A stretch of 64,000 nucleotides of DNA, from contig CALGSZ010000055.1 of NCBI GenBank assembly GCA_937901745.1, positions 62,001 to 126,000 of the forward strand. The letters are read 5' to 3'. Below are positions 44,475 to 55,242 of the stretch, piece after piece. The stretch's first letter is position 1; each line of letters begins with the position of its first letter. The stretch is from an uncultured Chloroflexota bacterium. GTDB lineage: Bacteria > Chloroflexota > Chloroflexia > Thermomicrobiales > UBA6265. The notes below the pieces were generated by a model that saw only the letters and a program-made list of their open reading frames with translations, searched no databases and was not told the DNA's origin. Made by a program: the position numbers and the translations under genes.

Positions 44475-45170
44475 ATGGGCATCATGGATCGGCTTTCGCG
44501 GCTTATCCGCGCCAATATCAACGACCTGATCGACCGGGCCGAGGACCCGGAGAAGATGATCGACCAGATCCTGCGCGACATGGAAACGAACATCCAGCAG
44601 GCCCGCCAGCAGGTTGCGGCGATGATCGCGCAGGAGAAGGAGCTGGAGGCGGATCTGAACGAGACGCGCAAGCTTGCCAGCGAATGGGCCGCGAAGGCGA
44701 AGCGCGCGGTCGATGCCGGGAAGGACGACCTCGCCCGGGAGGCGCTGCGCCGCAAGCGCGACAACGAGTCGAATGCCGCGATTTACGAGCAGCAGCTGAC
44801 CGTTCAGCAGCAGGCTGTCGACAAGCTCAAGGATCAGCTCCGCCAGCTCGAGGCGAAGTACCAGGCGACGCTCAGCCAGCGGGACACGTTGCTCGCTCGC
44901 CAACGGCGCGCCCGAGCGCAGCACCAGGTCGCCGCGACCCTCTCGTCGTTCTCGCCGCTTGATCCGACCGCGGACCTGGAGCGGATGGAGCGGAAGATCC
45001 GCGGCGACGAGGCCAGGGCGGCGGCCCTCGTCGAGCTGGAAGACGAGTCATTCGAGGCGCAGTTCCGGGAACTGGAGCAGGATGACGAAATCGAGGCCGA
45101 GCTCCAGGCCCTGAAGGCGGGCAGCGAGACTCCAAGCGCGGCGCTGCCGGAAGGCCAGCCTCAGGCATGA
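44475..45170 (+). CDS. pspA: PspA/IM30 (ESCRT-III superfamily) membrane-stress protein
   Basis: 231 residues. It begins MGIMDRLSRLIRANINDLIDRAEDPEKMIDQILRDME, the amphipathic helix and early PspA signature, then a long coiled coil to about 190 and an acidic C-terminal tail. PspA proteins form ESCRT-III-like rods that bind and repair stressed inner membrane. ATG 44475 is set by GAGGAGAT just upstream; an earlier in-frame start at 44406 overlaps the previous gene. Neighbours DUF4178 and SPFH support a phage-shock-like module, but PspF, PspB and PspC homologues are absent. Confidence 0.93.
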   Translation: MGIMDRLSRLIRANINDLIDRAEDPEKMIDQILRDMETNIQQARQQVAAMIAQEKELEADLNETRKLASEWAAKAKRAVDAGKDDLAREALRRKRDNESNAAIYEQQLTVQQQAVDKLKDQLRQLEAKYQATLSQRDTLLARQRRARAQHQVAATLSSFSPLDPTADLERMERKIRGDEARAAALVELEDESFEAQFRELEQDDEIEAELQALKAGSETPSAALPEGQPQA

Positions 45171-45254
45171 CGCGGGACGGCGGCGTGTTATAGCGCCGCC
45201 TGACCACTCGCAGTGCGCGGCCGCGCACCTTTCAGCACGGAGGAGATTCCTGAG

Positions 45255-46268
45255 ATGGCCATTCTCGACCTCATCCAAGTACCGGACGAGCGCGCCGACG
45301 AAATAGTGCGCCGCGTCCCGGAGCACGGCTCGGGCGAATTTCGGCTTGGCTCACAGCTCGTCGTCCGCGAGTCGCAACGGGCCGTCTTCTTCCGGGACGG
45401 CAAGGCGCTCGACGTTTTCGGTCCGGGTCGGCACACCATTTCGACGAACAACATCCCGCTGCTGACTGGGCTCATCGGCTTGCCGTTCGGCGGCGACTCC
45501 CCGTTTACCGCCGAGGTCTACTTCGTCTCGATGCGAGAGTTCACCAACCTCAAGTGGGGAACTCCGCAGCCGCTCGTCTACCGCGATCCGGACTTCGGTA
45601 TGGTTCGGCTGCGCGCGTTCGGCACCTACTCGATGCGCGTCGCCGACCCTCAGCTCTTCGTCGCTCAGGTTGTCGGCTCCCGCGGCGCCTACACCACTGC
45701 GTCGATCGATGAGTTCCTCCGGAGCATCATCGTCAGCGAGATCAACGACATGCTCGGGGAGGCGAAGACTCCCCTCCTCGATCTGCCGGGCTTGACTCGC
45801 GAGCTAGCCGACACGGCGCGCAACGCGCTCACCGACGATTTCCAGCGACTCGGACTCCAGCTCACCTCCTTCCAGATCGGCGCGATCACTCCGCCGGAGG
45901 AGGTGCAGCGCCGCATCGACGAGCGGTCCGGGATGGCAGCGATCGGCGACATGCGGACCTACACCCAATTCCAGGCCGCTCAGGCGCTGCGCGATGCCGC
46001 TCAGAATCCCGGTTCCGGCGGCGAGCTGACGGGCGCGGGCGTCGGCTTCGGCGCGGGGGCAACGCTCGGCGGCGCGATGGGCCAGGCGCTGCGCGACGCG
46101 ATGTCGCCGTCCACTCCGCAGGAGCCGGCGCAACCGGCGGGCGGGGCGCCGGGGACATCGGCTGTCGAGGAGTTGACCAAGCTCAAGGCGCTGCTGGATT
46201 CCGGCGCGATCGACCAAGCCGAGTTCGACCGGCTCAAGAAGGATATCCTCGCCCGGCTCGGCAGTTAG
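45255..46268 (+). CDS. SPFH-domain (YdjI/virion-core-like) protein with SHOCT tail
   Basis: 337 residues. The N-terminal two thirds are an SPFH/band-7 domain: FRLGSQLVVRESQRAVFFRDGKALDVFGPGRHTI, then AFGTYSMRVADPQLFVAQVVG and LGLQLTSFQIGAITPPEEVQRRIDE. A Gly/Ala/Pro-rich linker (about 250-305) precedes a C-terminal SHOCT motif, VEELTKLKALLDSGAIDQAEF, a short oligomerisation helix pair. In Bacillus YdjI recruits YdjH/PspA-type proteins to membranes. ATG 45255 is preceded by GGAGGAG. It is the last gene of the cluster; two hairpins follow. Confidence 0.88.
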   Translation: MAILDLIQVPDERADEIVRRVPEHGSGEFRLGSQLVVRESQRAVFFRDGKALDVFGPGRHTISTNNIPLLTGLIGLPFGGDSPFTAEVYFVSMREFTNLKWGTPQPLVYRDPDFGMVRLRAFGTYSMRVADPQLFVAQVVGSRGAYTTASIDEFLRSIIVSEINDMLGEAKTPLLDLPGLTRELADTARNALTDDFQRLGLQLTSFQIGAITPPEEVQRRIDERSGMAAIGDMRTYTQFQAAQALRDAAQNPGSGGELTGAGVGFGAGATLGGAMGQALRDAMSPSTPQEPAQPAGGAPGTSAVEELTKLKALLDSGAIDQAEFDRLKKDILARLGS

Positions 46269-46314
46269 GCTGCACATTCACTCTTTGCTAAGCGGCGATA
46301 AGAAGTGAGGAAAT

Positions 46315-46358
46315 CGGGCGCTCTCAATCACGGCCACGCCGTCCACGGGGAGCGCCCG
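46315..46358 (+). terminator. 9-bp hairpin after the PspA cluster
   Basis: CGGGCGCTC (46315-46323) and GAGCGCCCG (46350-46358) pair perfectly around a 26-nt loop that has further GC pairing. There is no T-run, so termination is uncertain; it may mark the 3' end of the pspA mRNA or act in the leader region of ino1. Confidence 0.45.
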
Positions 46359-46373
46359 TTGGTCGTCCACAAA

Positions 46374-46391
46374 TCCGCATCAATATGCGGA
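46374..46391 (+). terminator. 7-bp hairpin between PspA cluster and ino1
   Basis: TCCGCAT (46374-46380) and ATGCGGA (46385-46391) form a perfect stem with a CAAT tetraloop, 16 bp after the preceding hairpin and before the probable ino1 promoter. It may assist termination. Confidence 0.4.
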
Positions 46392-46408
46392 AACTTGGGT
46401 GTTCCTGC

Positions 46409-46439
46409 TTGGACAGGCCGGTAAGAAAACCTCTAGACT
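46409..46439 (+). promoter_or_regulatory. Possible ino1 promoter
   Basis: TTGGAC (46409-46414), 19-nt spacer, TAGACT (46434-46439). It leaves a leader of about 95 nt before the ino1 ATG. Moderate match; the spacer is long. Confidence 0.4.
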
Positions 46440-46542
46440 CCCGAATGTTCCTTCGCCAATAACGGCGGGGAGCGAGCGACCCGCGCGACGAGCGGGCACG
46501 TCACGTCATACGCGGCCTTCGGGCGAAATCAGGAGAATGCGA

Positions 46543-47733
46543 ATGGCGAATCGGGCAAACGGCCAAAACGGGAGCGCCGCCAACGGTGTCTCGCGACGGC
46601 ACGACGGCAAGGTGCGCGTCGCGATCATCGGCGTGGGGAACTGCGCCTCGGCGCTCGTTCAGGGCGTGCAGTATTACCGGAACGCCCCGGCCGACCAGTT
46701 CGTCCCGGGCTTGATGCACGTCAACCTCGGCGGTTACCACGTCGGGGACATCGAGTTCACCGCCGCGTTCGACATCGATGCCAACAAGGTCGGCAAGGAC
46801 CTCAGCGAAGCCATCTTTTCTCCACCGAACAACACGATCAAGTTCGCCGATGTTCCCCACCTCGGCGTCCGCGTCGAGCGCGGCATGACCCACGACGGGA
46901 TCGGCAAGTATCTGTCCCAAGTCATTGAGAAGGCGCCTGGCCCAACCGCCGATATCGTCGGCATCCTGAAAGAGACGCAGACTGACGTCGTCGTCTCCTA
47001 CCTGCCGGTCGGCTCCGAGATGGCGACGAAGTGGTATGTCGAGCAGGTGCTGGAGGCCGGCTGCGCGTTCGTCAACTGTATCCCGGTCTTCATCGCCAAA
47101 TCCGAGTACTGGCAGAAGCGTTTCGAGGCGCGCGGCGTCCCGATCATCGGTGACGACATCAAGAGCCAGGTCGGCGCGACCATCACGCACCGCGTGCTCA
47201 CCCGCCTCTTCGCCGACCGTGGCGTGCGTATCGACCGCACCTACCAGCTTAACTTCGGCGGCAACACCGACTTCCTGAACATGCTGGAGCGGGAGCGGCT
47301 CGACTCCAAGAAGATCTCCAAGACCGACGCGGTGACTTCGCAGCTCGGCGTGCCGCTGCCGGAGGAGGCCGTCCACGTCGGGCCGTCCGACTACGTCCCC
47401 TGGCTGCAGGACCGCAAGTGGTGCCACATTCGGATCGAAGGCACCACCTTCGGCGACGTTCCGCTCAATCTGGAATTGAAGCTCGAGGTTTGGGACTCGC
47501 CGAACTCCGCCGGGGTCGTCATCGACGCGGTCCGCTGCGCCAAGCTGGCGCTTGACCACGGCGTGGCCGGCGCGTTGCTCGCGCCTTCGTCCTACTTCAT
47601 GAAGTCCCCGCCGGTCCAATACCACGACGACGTGGCGCGGAACGCGGTCGAGGAGTTCATCCAGAAGTACCGCCGGCAGGAGCGGCCGTCGAAGGCACCG
47701 GTTGCCACGACCGAGGAGTCGGCAAGCTCCTAG
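46543..47733 (+). CDS. ino1: Inositol-3-phosphate synthase, actinobacterial type
   Basis: Converts glucose 6-phosphate to inositol 3-phosphate using NAD; 396 residues, the short type known from Mycobacterium. The NAD site is VRVAIIGVGNCASALVQGVQYY. SYLPVGSEMATKWYVEQVLEAGCAFVNCIP, GDDIKSQVGATITHRVLTRLF and NFGGNTDFLNML are family blocks with the catalytic lysines. ATG 46543 is 7 nt after AGGAG (46531-46535). It stands alone and implies inositol-containing lipids or solutes in this organism. Confidence 0.95.
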   Translation: MANRANGQNGSAANGVSRRHDGKVRVAIIGVGNCASALVQGVQYYRNAPADQFVPGLMHVNLGGYHVGDIEFTAAFDIDANKVGKDLSEAIFSPPNNTIKFADVPHLGVRVERGMTHDGIGKYLSQVIEKAPGPTADIVGILKETQTDVVVSYLPVGSEMATKWYVEQVLEAGCAFVNCIPVFIAKSEYWQKRFEARGVPIIGDDIKSQVGATITHRVLTRLFADRGVRIDRTYQLNFGGNTDFLNMLERERLDSKKISKTDAVTSQLGVPLPEEAVHVGPSDYVPWLQDRKWCHIRIEGTTFGDVPLNLELKLEVWDSPNSAGVVIDAVRCAKLALDHGVAGALLAPSSYFMKSPPVQYHDDVARNAVEEFIQKYRRQERPSKAPVATTEESASS

Positions 47734-47869
47734 CCTCGCCTGAATCTTGGCAGGCCAGCGCCGTCCACCCGCGATCTGCCGCATGGCCGACCCGGGTGGA
47801 CGCGCTTCCCTCCGACTCTGGCCTGCTGCCCGCGTTGACCGGTAGTGACGCCCAGCATTCGACGCAGCG

Positions 47870-49576
47870 ATGAGCAGACCGCGCCGCTTGGACGACCTTT
47901 CGGATTTGCTGCATAGCCTCGACCGGAAGGGCTATCCCGCCTACCGGGCAATCCAGGGAGCGTGGGCTGGAGAAGGACTCACCCTCTTCGTCGACCACGT
48001 GCAAGGCGATCCCTTCGCGACGCCAAGCCGGCTGCGCCTTCGCATCCCCCAGCGGATACACGGCATTCCCCGCGAGCTGTGGTCGACGCCGCCGCGCAAG
48101 GTGGCAACGGAGGATTTCCTGTTACGGGTTTTCGCTCGCGCCGTTCGCACCGGTCCTCGAGCTTCCGGCTCTGGTCGCTCCGGCGAGATCCACGTTGACA
48201 CCGGCGGCGCGGAGATCCTGGCCCGTTCCGGCTGCGAGATCACGGAAGAGTATCTTGAGCTGCGCTTTCGGGTCGGGTTGCCGGCGGCAGGTCGCAGCAT
48301 TCTCGGACGCGAGGCGGAGCGCATCCTCTGCCAGTTCTTGCCCTCCGCTGCCTCGACGCTCACCTGGTCACGTCTCGACCAGGCACGAGCGCGCGCGTGG
48401 GCGGACCTGACCGAAGACCACGCCCACCTGCAGTCGCTGCTCACGGAGCGTGGTCTCGTCGCCTTCGTGCGAGACGGGAGCATCCTCCCTCGTGTATCCG
48501 GCGTCTCGCAGTCGCTTCTGCGCGATGCCGTGCCCTTCGCCTCCCCGCCGGAGCTTTGCGTTTCGCTGCCGACGCTCCATCATGGCGAGGTGACCGGGAT
48601 GGGTATCCCAGAAGGCGTGACATTGATTACCGGCGGCGGATTCCACGGCAAGACGACGCTGCTGGAGGCGCTTCAGCGCGGCGTCTATCCGCACATTCCC
48701 GGTGACGGACGGGAGTGGGTGGTCACGCGCAGCAGCGCCGTGAAGGTGCGCAGTGAGGACGGGCGCGCCGTCACGGGCGTCGACCTGCGGCCGTTCATCC
48801 ACGATCTCCCCGGCGGGAAATCCACCGCCTCATTCTCGACGCAGGACGCGTCTGGCTCGACGAGTTTGGCCGCCGCGATCCTGGAAGCGGTCGAGCTTGG
48901 CGCGGACGTTCTCATGATCGACGAGGACACGGCGTCCACGAACCTCCTGGTCCGTGACGCGCGCATGCAGACGCTCGTCCGCAAGGAGACGATCACGCCG
49001 CTCGTGGACCGGGTACGAGAGCTGCACCAGCGACTGGGCGTTTCGACGCTGCTCGTCGTCGGCGGCAGTGGCGATTACCTCGACGTTTGCGACACCGTCA
49101 TCCTGATGGAGGATTACCGGCCGCGAGACGCCACGGCCGAAGCCCGCTCCGTCATTCAGAACCTCCCAACAAGCCGGTCCGCAAGCGATATTCGCCATCC
49201 GCTCACGGTGACGCCACGCGCGCCACTGCCCGAGTCGTTCGACCCAACGCGAGGCCGGCGCGAGAAGGTCCGAGCACGCGGATTGCGCGAGCTGCAGTTC
49301 GGCGAGGACGCGATCGACCTCTCCGCTCTCGAACAGCTCGTCGACGACTCACAGGTGCGTGCGATTGGCGCCATGCTGCGTCGCCTGCAATCGCTGGCGC
49401 GTCCGGATCTCCCGTTGCGCGCACTCCTCGAGCAGCTTTACAGCGAGGTGAACACGCGCGGACTCGCCTCCCTGGATTCCTCACCCGAGTTAGCGCTGCC
49501 TCGCCTATTCGAAGTCGGGGCGGCGATCAATCGGCTGCGAGCTCTGGCAGTGAGACCTGTAGGGGATAGGAGTTAG
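47870..49576 (+). CDS. COG3044-type predicted ABC-class ATPase
   Basis: 568 residues, a single-chain ABC-like ATPase of the COG3044 (PF09818) family, function unproven; a trypanosome relative binds RNA. Walker A is the variant GGGFHGKTT (255-263) with Lys261. Walker B is ADVLMIDEDTAST near 345, and the signature-like GGKSTASFSTQDASGSTSLA precedes it. The N-terminal 200 residues form the family-specific domain (DLLHSLDRKGYPAYRAIQGAW). ATG start. It is not linked to membrane components, so not a transporter. Its last codons run into a G-rich 14-bp tandem repeat. Confidence 0.88.
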   Translation: MSRPRRLDDLSDLLHSLDRKGYPAYRAIQGAWAGEGLTLFVDHVQGDPFATPSRLRLRIPQRIHGIPRELWSTPPRKVATEDFLLRVFARAVRTGPRASGSGRSGEIHVDTGGAEILARSGCEITEEYLELRFRVGLPAAGRSILGREAERILCQFLPSAASTLTWSRLDQARARAWADLTEDHAHLQSLLTERGLVAFVRDGSILPRVSGVSQSLLRDAVPFASPPELCVSLPTLHHGEVTGMGIPEGVTLITGGGFHGKTTLLEALQRGVYPHIPGDGREWVVTRSSAVKVRSEDGRAVTGVDLRPFIHDLPGGKSTASFSTQDASGSTSLAAAILEAVELGADVLMIDEDTASTNLLVRDARMQTLVRKETITPLVDRVRELHQRLGVSTLLVVGGSGDYLDVCDTVILMEDYRPRDATAEARSVIQNLPTSRSASDIRHPLTVTPRAPLPESFDPTRGRREKVRARGLRELQFGEDAIDLSALEQLVDDSQVRAIGAMLRRLQSLARPDLPLRALLEQLYSEVNTRGLASLDSSPELALPRLFEVGAAINRLRALAVRPVGDRS

Positions 49577-49606
49577 GGGCGAGGAGTTGGGGGTTAGGAG
49601 CGGGGG
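49562..49606 (+). repeat. 14-bp-period G-rich tandem repeat
   Basis: AGGAGTTAGGGG (49568), AGGAGTTGGGGG (49582) and AGGAGCGGGGG (49596) recur at exactly 14-bp spacing. Four G-runs of 4-5 bases (49562-49565, 49576-49579, 49589-49593, 49602-49606) could allow a long-loop G-quadruplex. The stop codon of the COG3044 gene lies inside. Confidence 0.75.
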
Positions 49607-49905
49607 CGAGCCTTTGCCTGGGTGAACATCCTTCCAGATTTTTTCAAGTGGTTGGGAAACGAGACAGTCTGCCACCGCTTCTCAAGGGGCAAGTTAGGAG
49701 CCACCGAGCGGCCCCAGAAACCGGCCTGACACGCCTTCTCTCAGGTGCATGCTGGGTGGGCGGCGCGGTGCGCGGATGGGCGGGTTTCGAGATCACTCTC
49801 GGCGTACGTACGTGGCATTTTCCCTGAAGAGATGAGCATTTCTGTGGTATACTGAGTTGTCTTTATGATGCGTCGTTGCCTGCAACAGCGAAGGGGTCGT
49901 TCAGA
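49577..49905 (+). other. 329-bp intergenic region before gyrA
   Basis: It holds most of the G-rich repeat at its start, a T-run GATTTTTTC near 49640 without a clear preceding stem, a perfect 10-bp palindrome CGTACGTACG (49803-49812), and the gyrA extended -10. No small gene is apparent in any frame. Confidence 0.7.
49845..49853 (+). promoter_or_regulatory. Extended -10 promoter for gyrA
   Basis: TGG-TATACT (49845-49853) is a good extended -10 with no clear -35; leader about 45 nt. gyrA promoters are often supercoiling-sensitive, and weak -35 elements fit that. Confidence 0.55.
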
Positions 49906-52409
<2,504 letters not shown>

Positions 52410-52413
<4 letters not shown>

Positions 52414-53423
52414 GCGACTGGTCGATTACTGCGCCGGGCGCGCGGCGGCTGGACAGGGGACAGGTCGGGTTCCGGCCGCCGCGGCGCCTTGAAGCGCGCC
52501 CGATCCGCGCTCAGCACCAATCGCCGGATCCAGAGCGACACGAGCGGCACACCGACGGTGAGTACGACGGTGACGACGAGCAGCACCGCGTAGAGCACCG
52601 GCACGATACCGCCGCTCGTCGTTGGGACGGACGGGCCTCGTCCGGCAAGCCAGAGCGCAATGAACTGGACGCCAAGCGCCGCCGGCGGCAGCAGGGGCCG
52701 GGCTCCGCGCGGTACCGACCAGCCAATCGCCGTCGCCCCGGCCGCCAGCAACGATGCCTCAGCCAGCGCCTCGAGCGCCGTCCGCTGTCCAAGGGAGCCA
52801 GGCGCACCGATCACCCCTGGAACGAGAAGTGCCGCCGGCAGGAAGACGAGCGACGCCTCCTCCGGCGCGGGCCAGAACGAGACGGCGCACCAAGCAGCCA
52901 CCACGGCAAGTAGCAGCGCCACGACTGCCGTCGCGGCGATCGCCGGCGCCGCTGAGCCACGGCTGAGCGCGACGTAGGGCTCGCGAAGGAGTGCTTGCTG
53001 CAGCGCCAAGAGCGGCAAGAGCCCGACAACCTGCACGATGCCGGCGAGCCAAGCATGGCTCAACGGGTTCGCCTCCTCCCGCCGCGAGAAGACGTAGCCG
53101 ATTACTTGAATCGCGACAATGCTGAGGAGTCCAAGCGGAAGCGCGCCAGACCCAGACAATACGGGAATGAATGCGAATGCGAGCGCGGCCGCGCCAGTCG
53201 TTGCGGGTACAGCCGCCAACCCGAGCACGATCCGGCGCGAGCGACGCGCGTCTGATGATGCCCGGCGAGTTGTCGCTGGCTGAGTGGTCCGGCTGGCTGG
53301 CTGCGCCGGGGCATCCGGCACGTTGGCTGGTGGGCCGTGCCAGGGAGGCGGCACCCAACCGCGGCCGCCCTCATCCGGTGTGGTTGCGATCCGCGATTCG
53401 TTGGCCAGCGGTCGCCGGGCCAT
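52410..53423 (-). CDS. Hypothetical polytopic membrane protein
   Basis: 337 residues, not recognised. The first 65 residues are Pro/Ala/Arg-rich and hydrophilic (GWVPPPWHGPPANVPDAPAQP), then about eight membrane helices follow between 68 and 300. The C-terminal tail is basic and Pro-rich (RFKAPRRPEPDLSPVQPPRARR). Both ends are probably cytoplasmic. ATG start with AGGA upstream; it follows the PHP phosphatase gene by 8 bp, so co-transcribed with it. It overlaps the gyrA stop in convergent orientation. No function is suggested. Confidence 0.65.
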
Positions 53424-53431
53424 TGCCGGTC

Positions 53432-54259
53432 CTAAGTCTCAGACGCGGCGGGGCGAAGCTCAGCGATGGGCACCAGCGTCGACTTGCGACCTCTGAACGA
53501 GGCGACCGACGTGATGCCGCAAAGTTCCAGCATATCGAGCGTCTTGGCCACGCCGGAGCCGACGGTTTGGGCGGAGTGAGAGTCGGTGCCGGTCGTGATC
53601 AGTGTGCCGCCCGCTTCCGCGTACCAGCGGACGATTGCCGGGCCAGGCATGCTCGTCTTCGGCGCTTGGCGCAGGCCAGAGGTGTTGATCTCGAAGCCGA
53701 CGCCCTTCTCGATCATCGCCTTGAAGATCGGCTGGAGCCGCTCCCGGTAGACGACCGGGTTGTAGGTGCGATGCGTGCGAGGGAGATACCGTTTCGGGAT
53801 GTCGAGATGCCCGATCACATTGAACCAGCCGGTCTCAACGGCGGCCTGAATCTGGTCGAAATACGGGAGGAACACCTCATCCAGCGTTCGCCCGTCGAAG
53901 TGCTCCGGGAAGATGATCTCGCCCCCGGACGCGTAATGGACTGAACCGATGATGAAGTCGTAACGATCGGCGTACCGATCGATGAACTTGGCAACCTCGT
54001 CTGCCGTCTCGAGATGGAAATCGACTTCAGCGCCCGCCAGGATCGTCAGCCGATCGCCAAACTCGGCCCGGACCTTCTCTAGCTCACGAAAGTAGTCATC
54101 CGGCCGGTAATAGCCATAGCCGAGATCGGCAGGTTGATGTTCGACGTGGTCGGTGAAAGCAATCTCGGTGATTCCCGCCGCGATGGCGGCGCGGCAAGAA
54201 TCGGCCATCGGCACCTTGCAATCGACTGAGAATTCCGTGTGGACGTGATAATCAAACAC
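53432..54259 (-). CDS. PHP-domain histidinol-phosphatase (HisJ type)
   Basis: 275 residues, TIM-like PHP phosphoesterase. Metal ligands are visible in YHVHTEFSVD (His5, His7), FTDHVEHQP, GAEVDFH, SVHYASG, GHLDIPKRY and TGTDSHSAQTVG. The best family match is HisJ/HisK histidinol-phosphatase, acting in histidine synthesis; related PHP enzymes dephosphorylate other metabolites. GTG start with GGGAGA upstream, and a TATAGT-like -10 at 54300-54295 on the same strand. No other his genes are nearby. Confidence 0.85.
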   Translation of the reverse strand: MFDYHVHTEFSVDCKVPMADSCRAAIAAGITEIAFTDHVEHQPADLGYGYYRPDDYFRELEKVRAEFGDRLTILAGAEVDFHLETADEVAKFIDRYADRYDFIIGSVHYASGGEIIFPEHFDGRTLDEVFLPYFDQIQAAVETGWFNVIGHLDIPKRYLPRTHRTYNPVVYRERLQPIFKAMIEKGVGFEINTSGLRQAPKTSMPGPAIVRWYAEAGGTLITTGTDSHSAQTVGSGVAKTLDMLELCGITSVASFRGRKSTLVPIAELRPAASET

Positions 54260-54386
54260 GCGTGCGTCTCCCGAGCTCCGTATCCGCTGCGAGTACTATA
54301 GCAGGGGCAGGCAGATCCTCCCCGTGCGACATCCGACTCAACGCCTCCCGACCGCGGACCGTGGAGTAAGGAGCGGAGCATTACGC

Positions 54387-55001
54387 GTGGAGCGGCGACG
54401 CGTCGGCATTTTCGGCGGCACATTCGATCCGATTCATCTCGGGCATCTGATCATCGCCAGCGAGATTCGCTTCGCGCTGGGCTTGGAGTGCGTCCTCTTC
54501 GTGCCAGCCGCTCAGCCGCCGCACAAGCCGGAACGGATGGTGACCGCGGATCATCACCGGCTCGCGATGCTCGAGCTGGCGATCGCGGGCAACCCTGATT
54601 TTGGCATCAGCCGCGTCGAGCTGGAACGGAGCGGCCCCTCCTACACGGTCGACACGTTGGAGATTCTGAACCGGCAGCTCGCGCCGGCCGGGTTAGTGCT
54701 TCTGATGGGCGCGGATTCCTTGCGCGACCTTCCAACCTGGCGCGAGCCCGGGCGCATCGCCGAACGGGCCGAGCTCGCAGTCGCGCAGCGTCCTGGCGTG
54801 GAGGTTGACCTTGACGCGGTTTTCGAAGCGATCCCGGAGGCGCGTGGCCGCATCCACCTCGTCGACATTCCGCTCATCGGCATCTCCTCGAGCGACATCC
54901 GCCGGCGGGTGCAGGAGGGGCGACCAATTCGGTTCCATGTCCCAACGGCTGTCGAGCGGTACATCGTGGAGCACGGTCTCTATCGCACTCAGGAAGCATA
55001 G
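54387..55001 (+). CDS. nadD: Nicotinate-nucleotide adenylyltransferase
   Basis: Forms nicotinate adenine dinucleotide from nicotinate mononucleotide and ATP in NAD synthesis; 204 residues. VGIFGGTFDPIHLGHLIIAS carries the nucleotidyltransferase HxGH motif, FVPAAQPPHKPE binds substrate, and ISSSDIRRRV is the C-terminal ISSTxIR motif. GTG 54387 gives MERRRVGIFGG and has GGAG at the right distance. An upstream start at 54324 lacks one. In many bacteria rsfS follows nadD; here it does not. Confidence 0.95.
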   Translation: MERRRVGIFGGTFDPIHLGHLIIASEIRFALGLECVLFVPAAQPPHKPERMVTADHHRLAMLELAIAGNPDFGISRVELERSGPSYTVDTLEILNRQLAPAGLVLLMGADSLRDLPTWREPGRIAERAELAVAQRPGVEVDLDAVFEAIPEARGRIHLVDIPLIGISSSDIRRRVQEGRPIRFHVPTAVERYIVEHGLYRTQEA

Positions 55002-55011
55002 CCAGAGATGA

Positions 55012-55026
55012 GCCCGCCAAGCGGGC
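55012..55026 (+). terminator. 6-bp GC hairpin after nadD
   Basis: GCCCGC-CAA-GCGGGC directly follows the nadD stop. No T-run follows, so it is at best a weak or factor-assisted 3' end. Confidence 0.35.
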
Positions 55027-55107
55027 GCGGGAGCGGGGATGGCCGATGCGACCGGCTGGGCGTTCTTGATGAGTGTTGTCGGCGGCACTAAGCTAGGCGC
55101 GGCTTGT

Positions 55108-55137
55108 TTGACCCCATCTCCAAGCCAGCCCTATACT
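55108..55137 (+). promoter_or_regulatory. secD promoter
   Basis: TTGACC (55108-55113), 18-nt spacer, TATACT (55132-55137). The predicted start near 55144 gives a leader of about 100 nt that begins with a hairpin. Confidence 0.75.
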
Positions 55138-55146
55138 CGGTCGGGC

Positions 55147-55167
55147 TGGCCGCCCAAGTGGCGGCCA
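55147..55167 (+). promoter_or_regulatory. 8-bp hairpin at the predicted 5' end of the secD mRNA
   Basis: TGGCCGCC (55147-55154) and GGCGGCCA (55160-55167) are perfectly complementary around a 5-nt loop, within a few bases of the predicted transcript start. It may protect the 5' end or bind a regulator. Confidence 0.55.
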
Positions 55168-55242
55168 AATTGGTTGTGGGTAGCATGAGCGCCTGGCATT
55201 GATCGGCAACGCCGCGCCGGGCCGTCCTCGGGAGCTTCGCAG

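Noticed and set aside
46501..47784. 427-codon minus-strand frame over ino1
   Set aside because: Antisense to Ino1, no motif of its own.
55002..55242. Arrest-peptide gene (SecM/VemP type) before secD
   Set aside because: No short frame here has a signal sequence and Pro-rich arrest-like end with a ribosome site.
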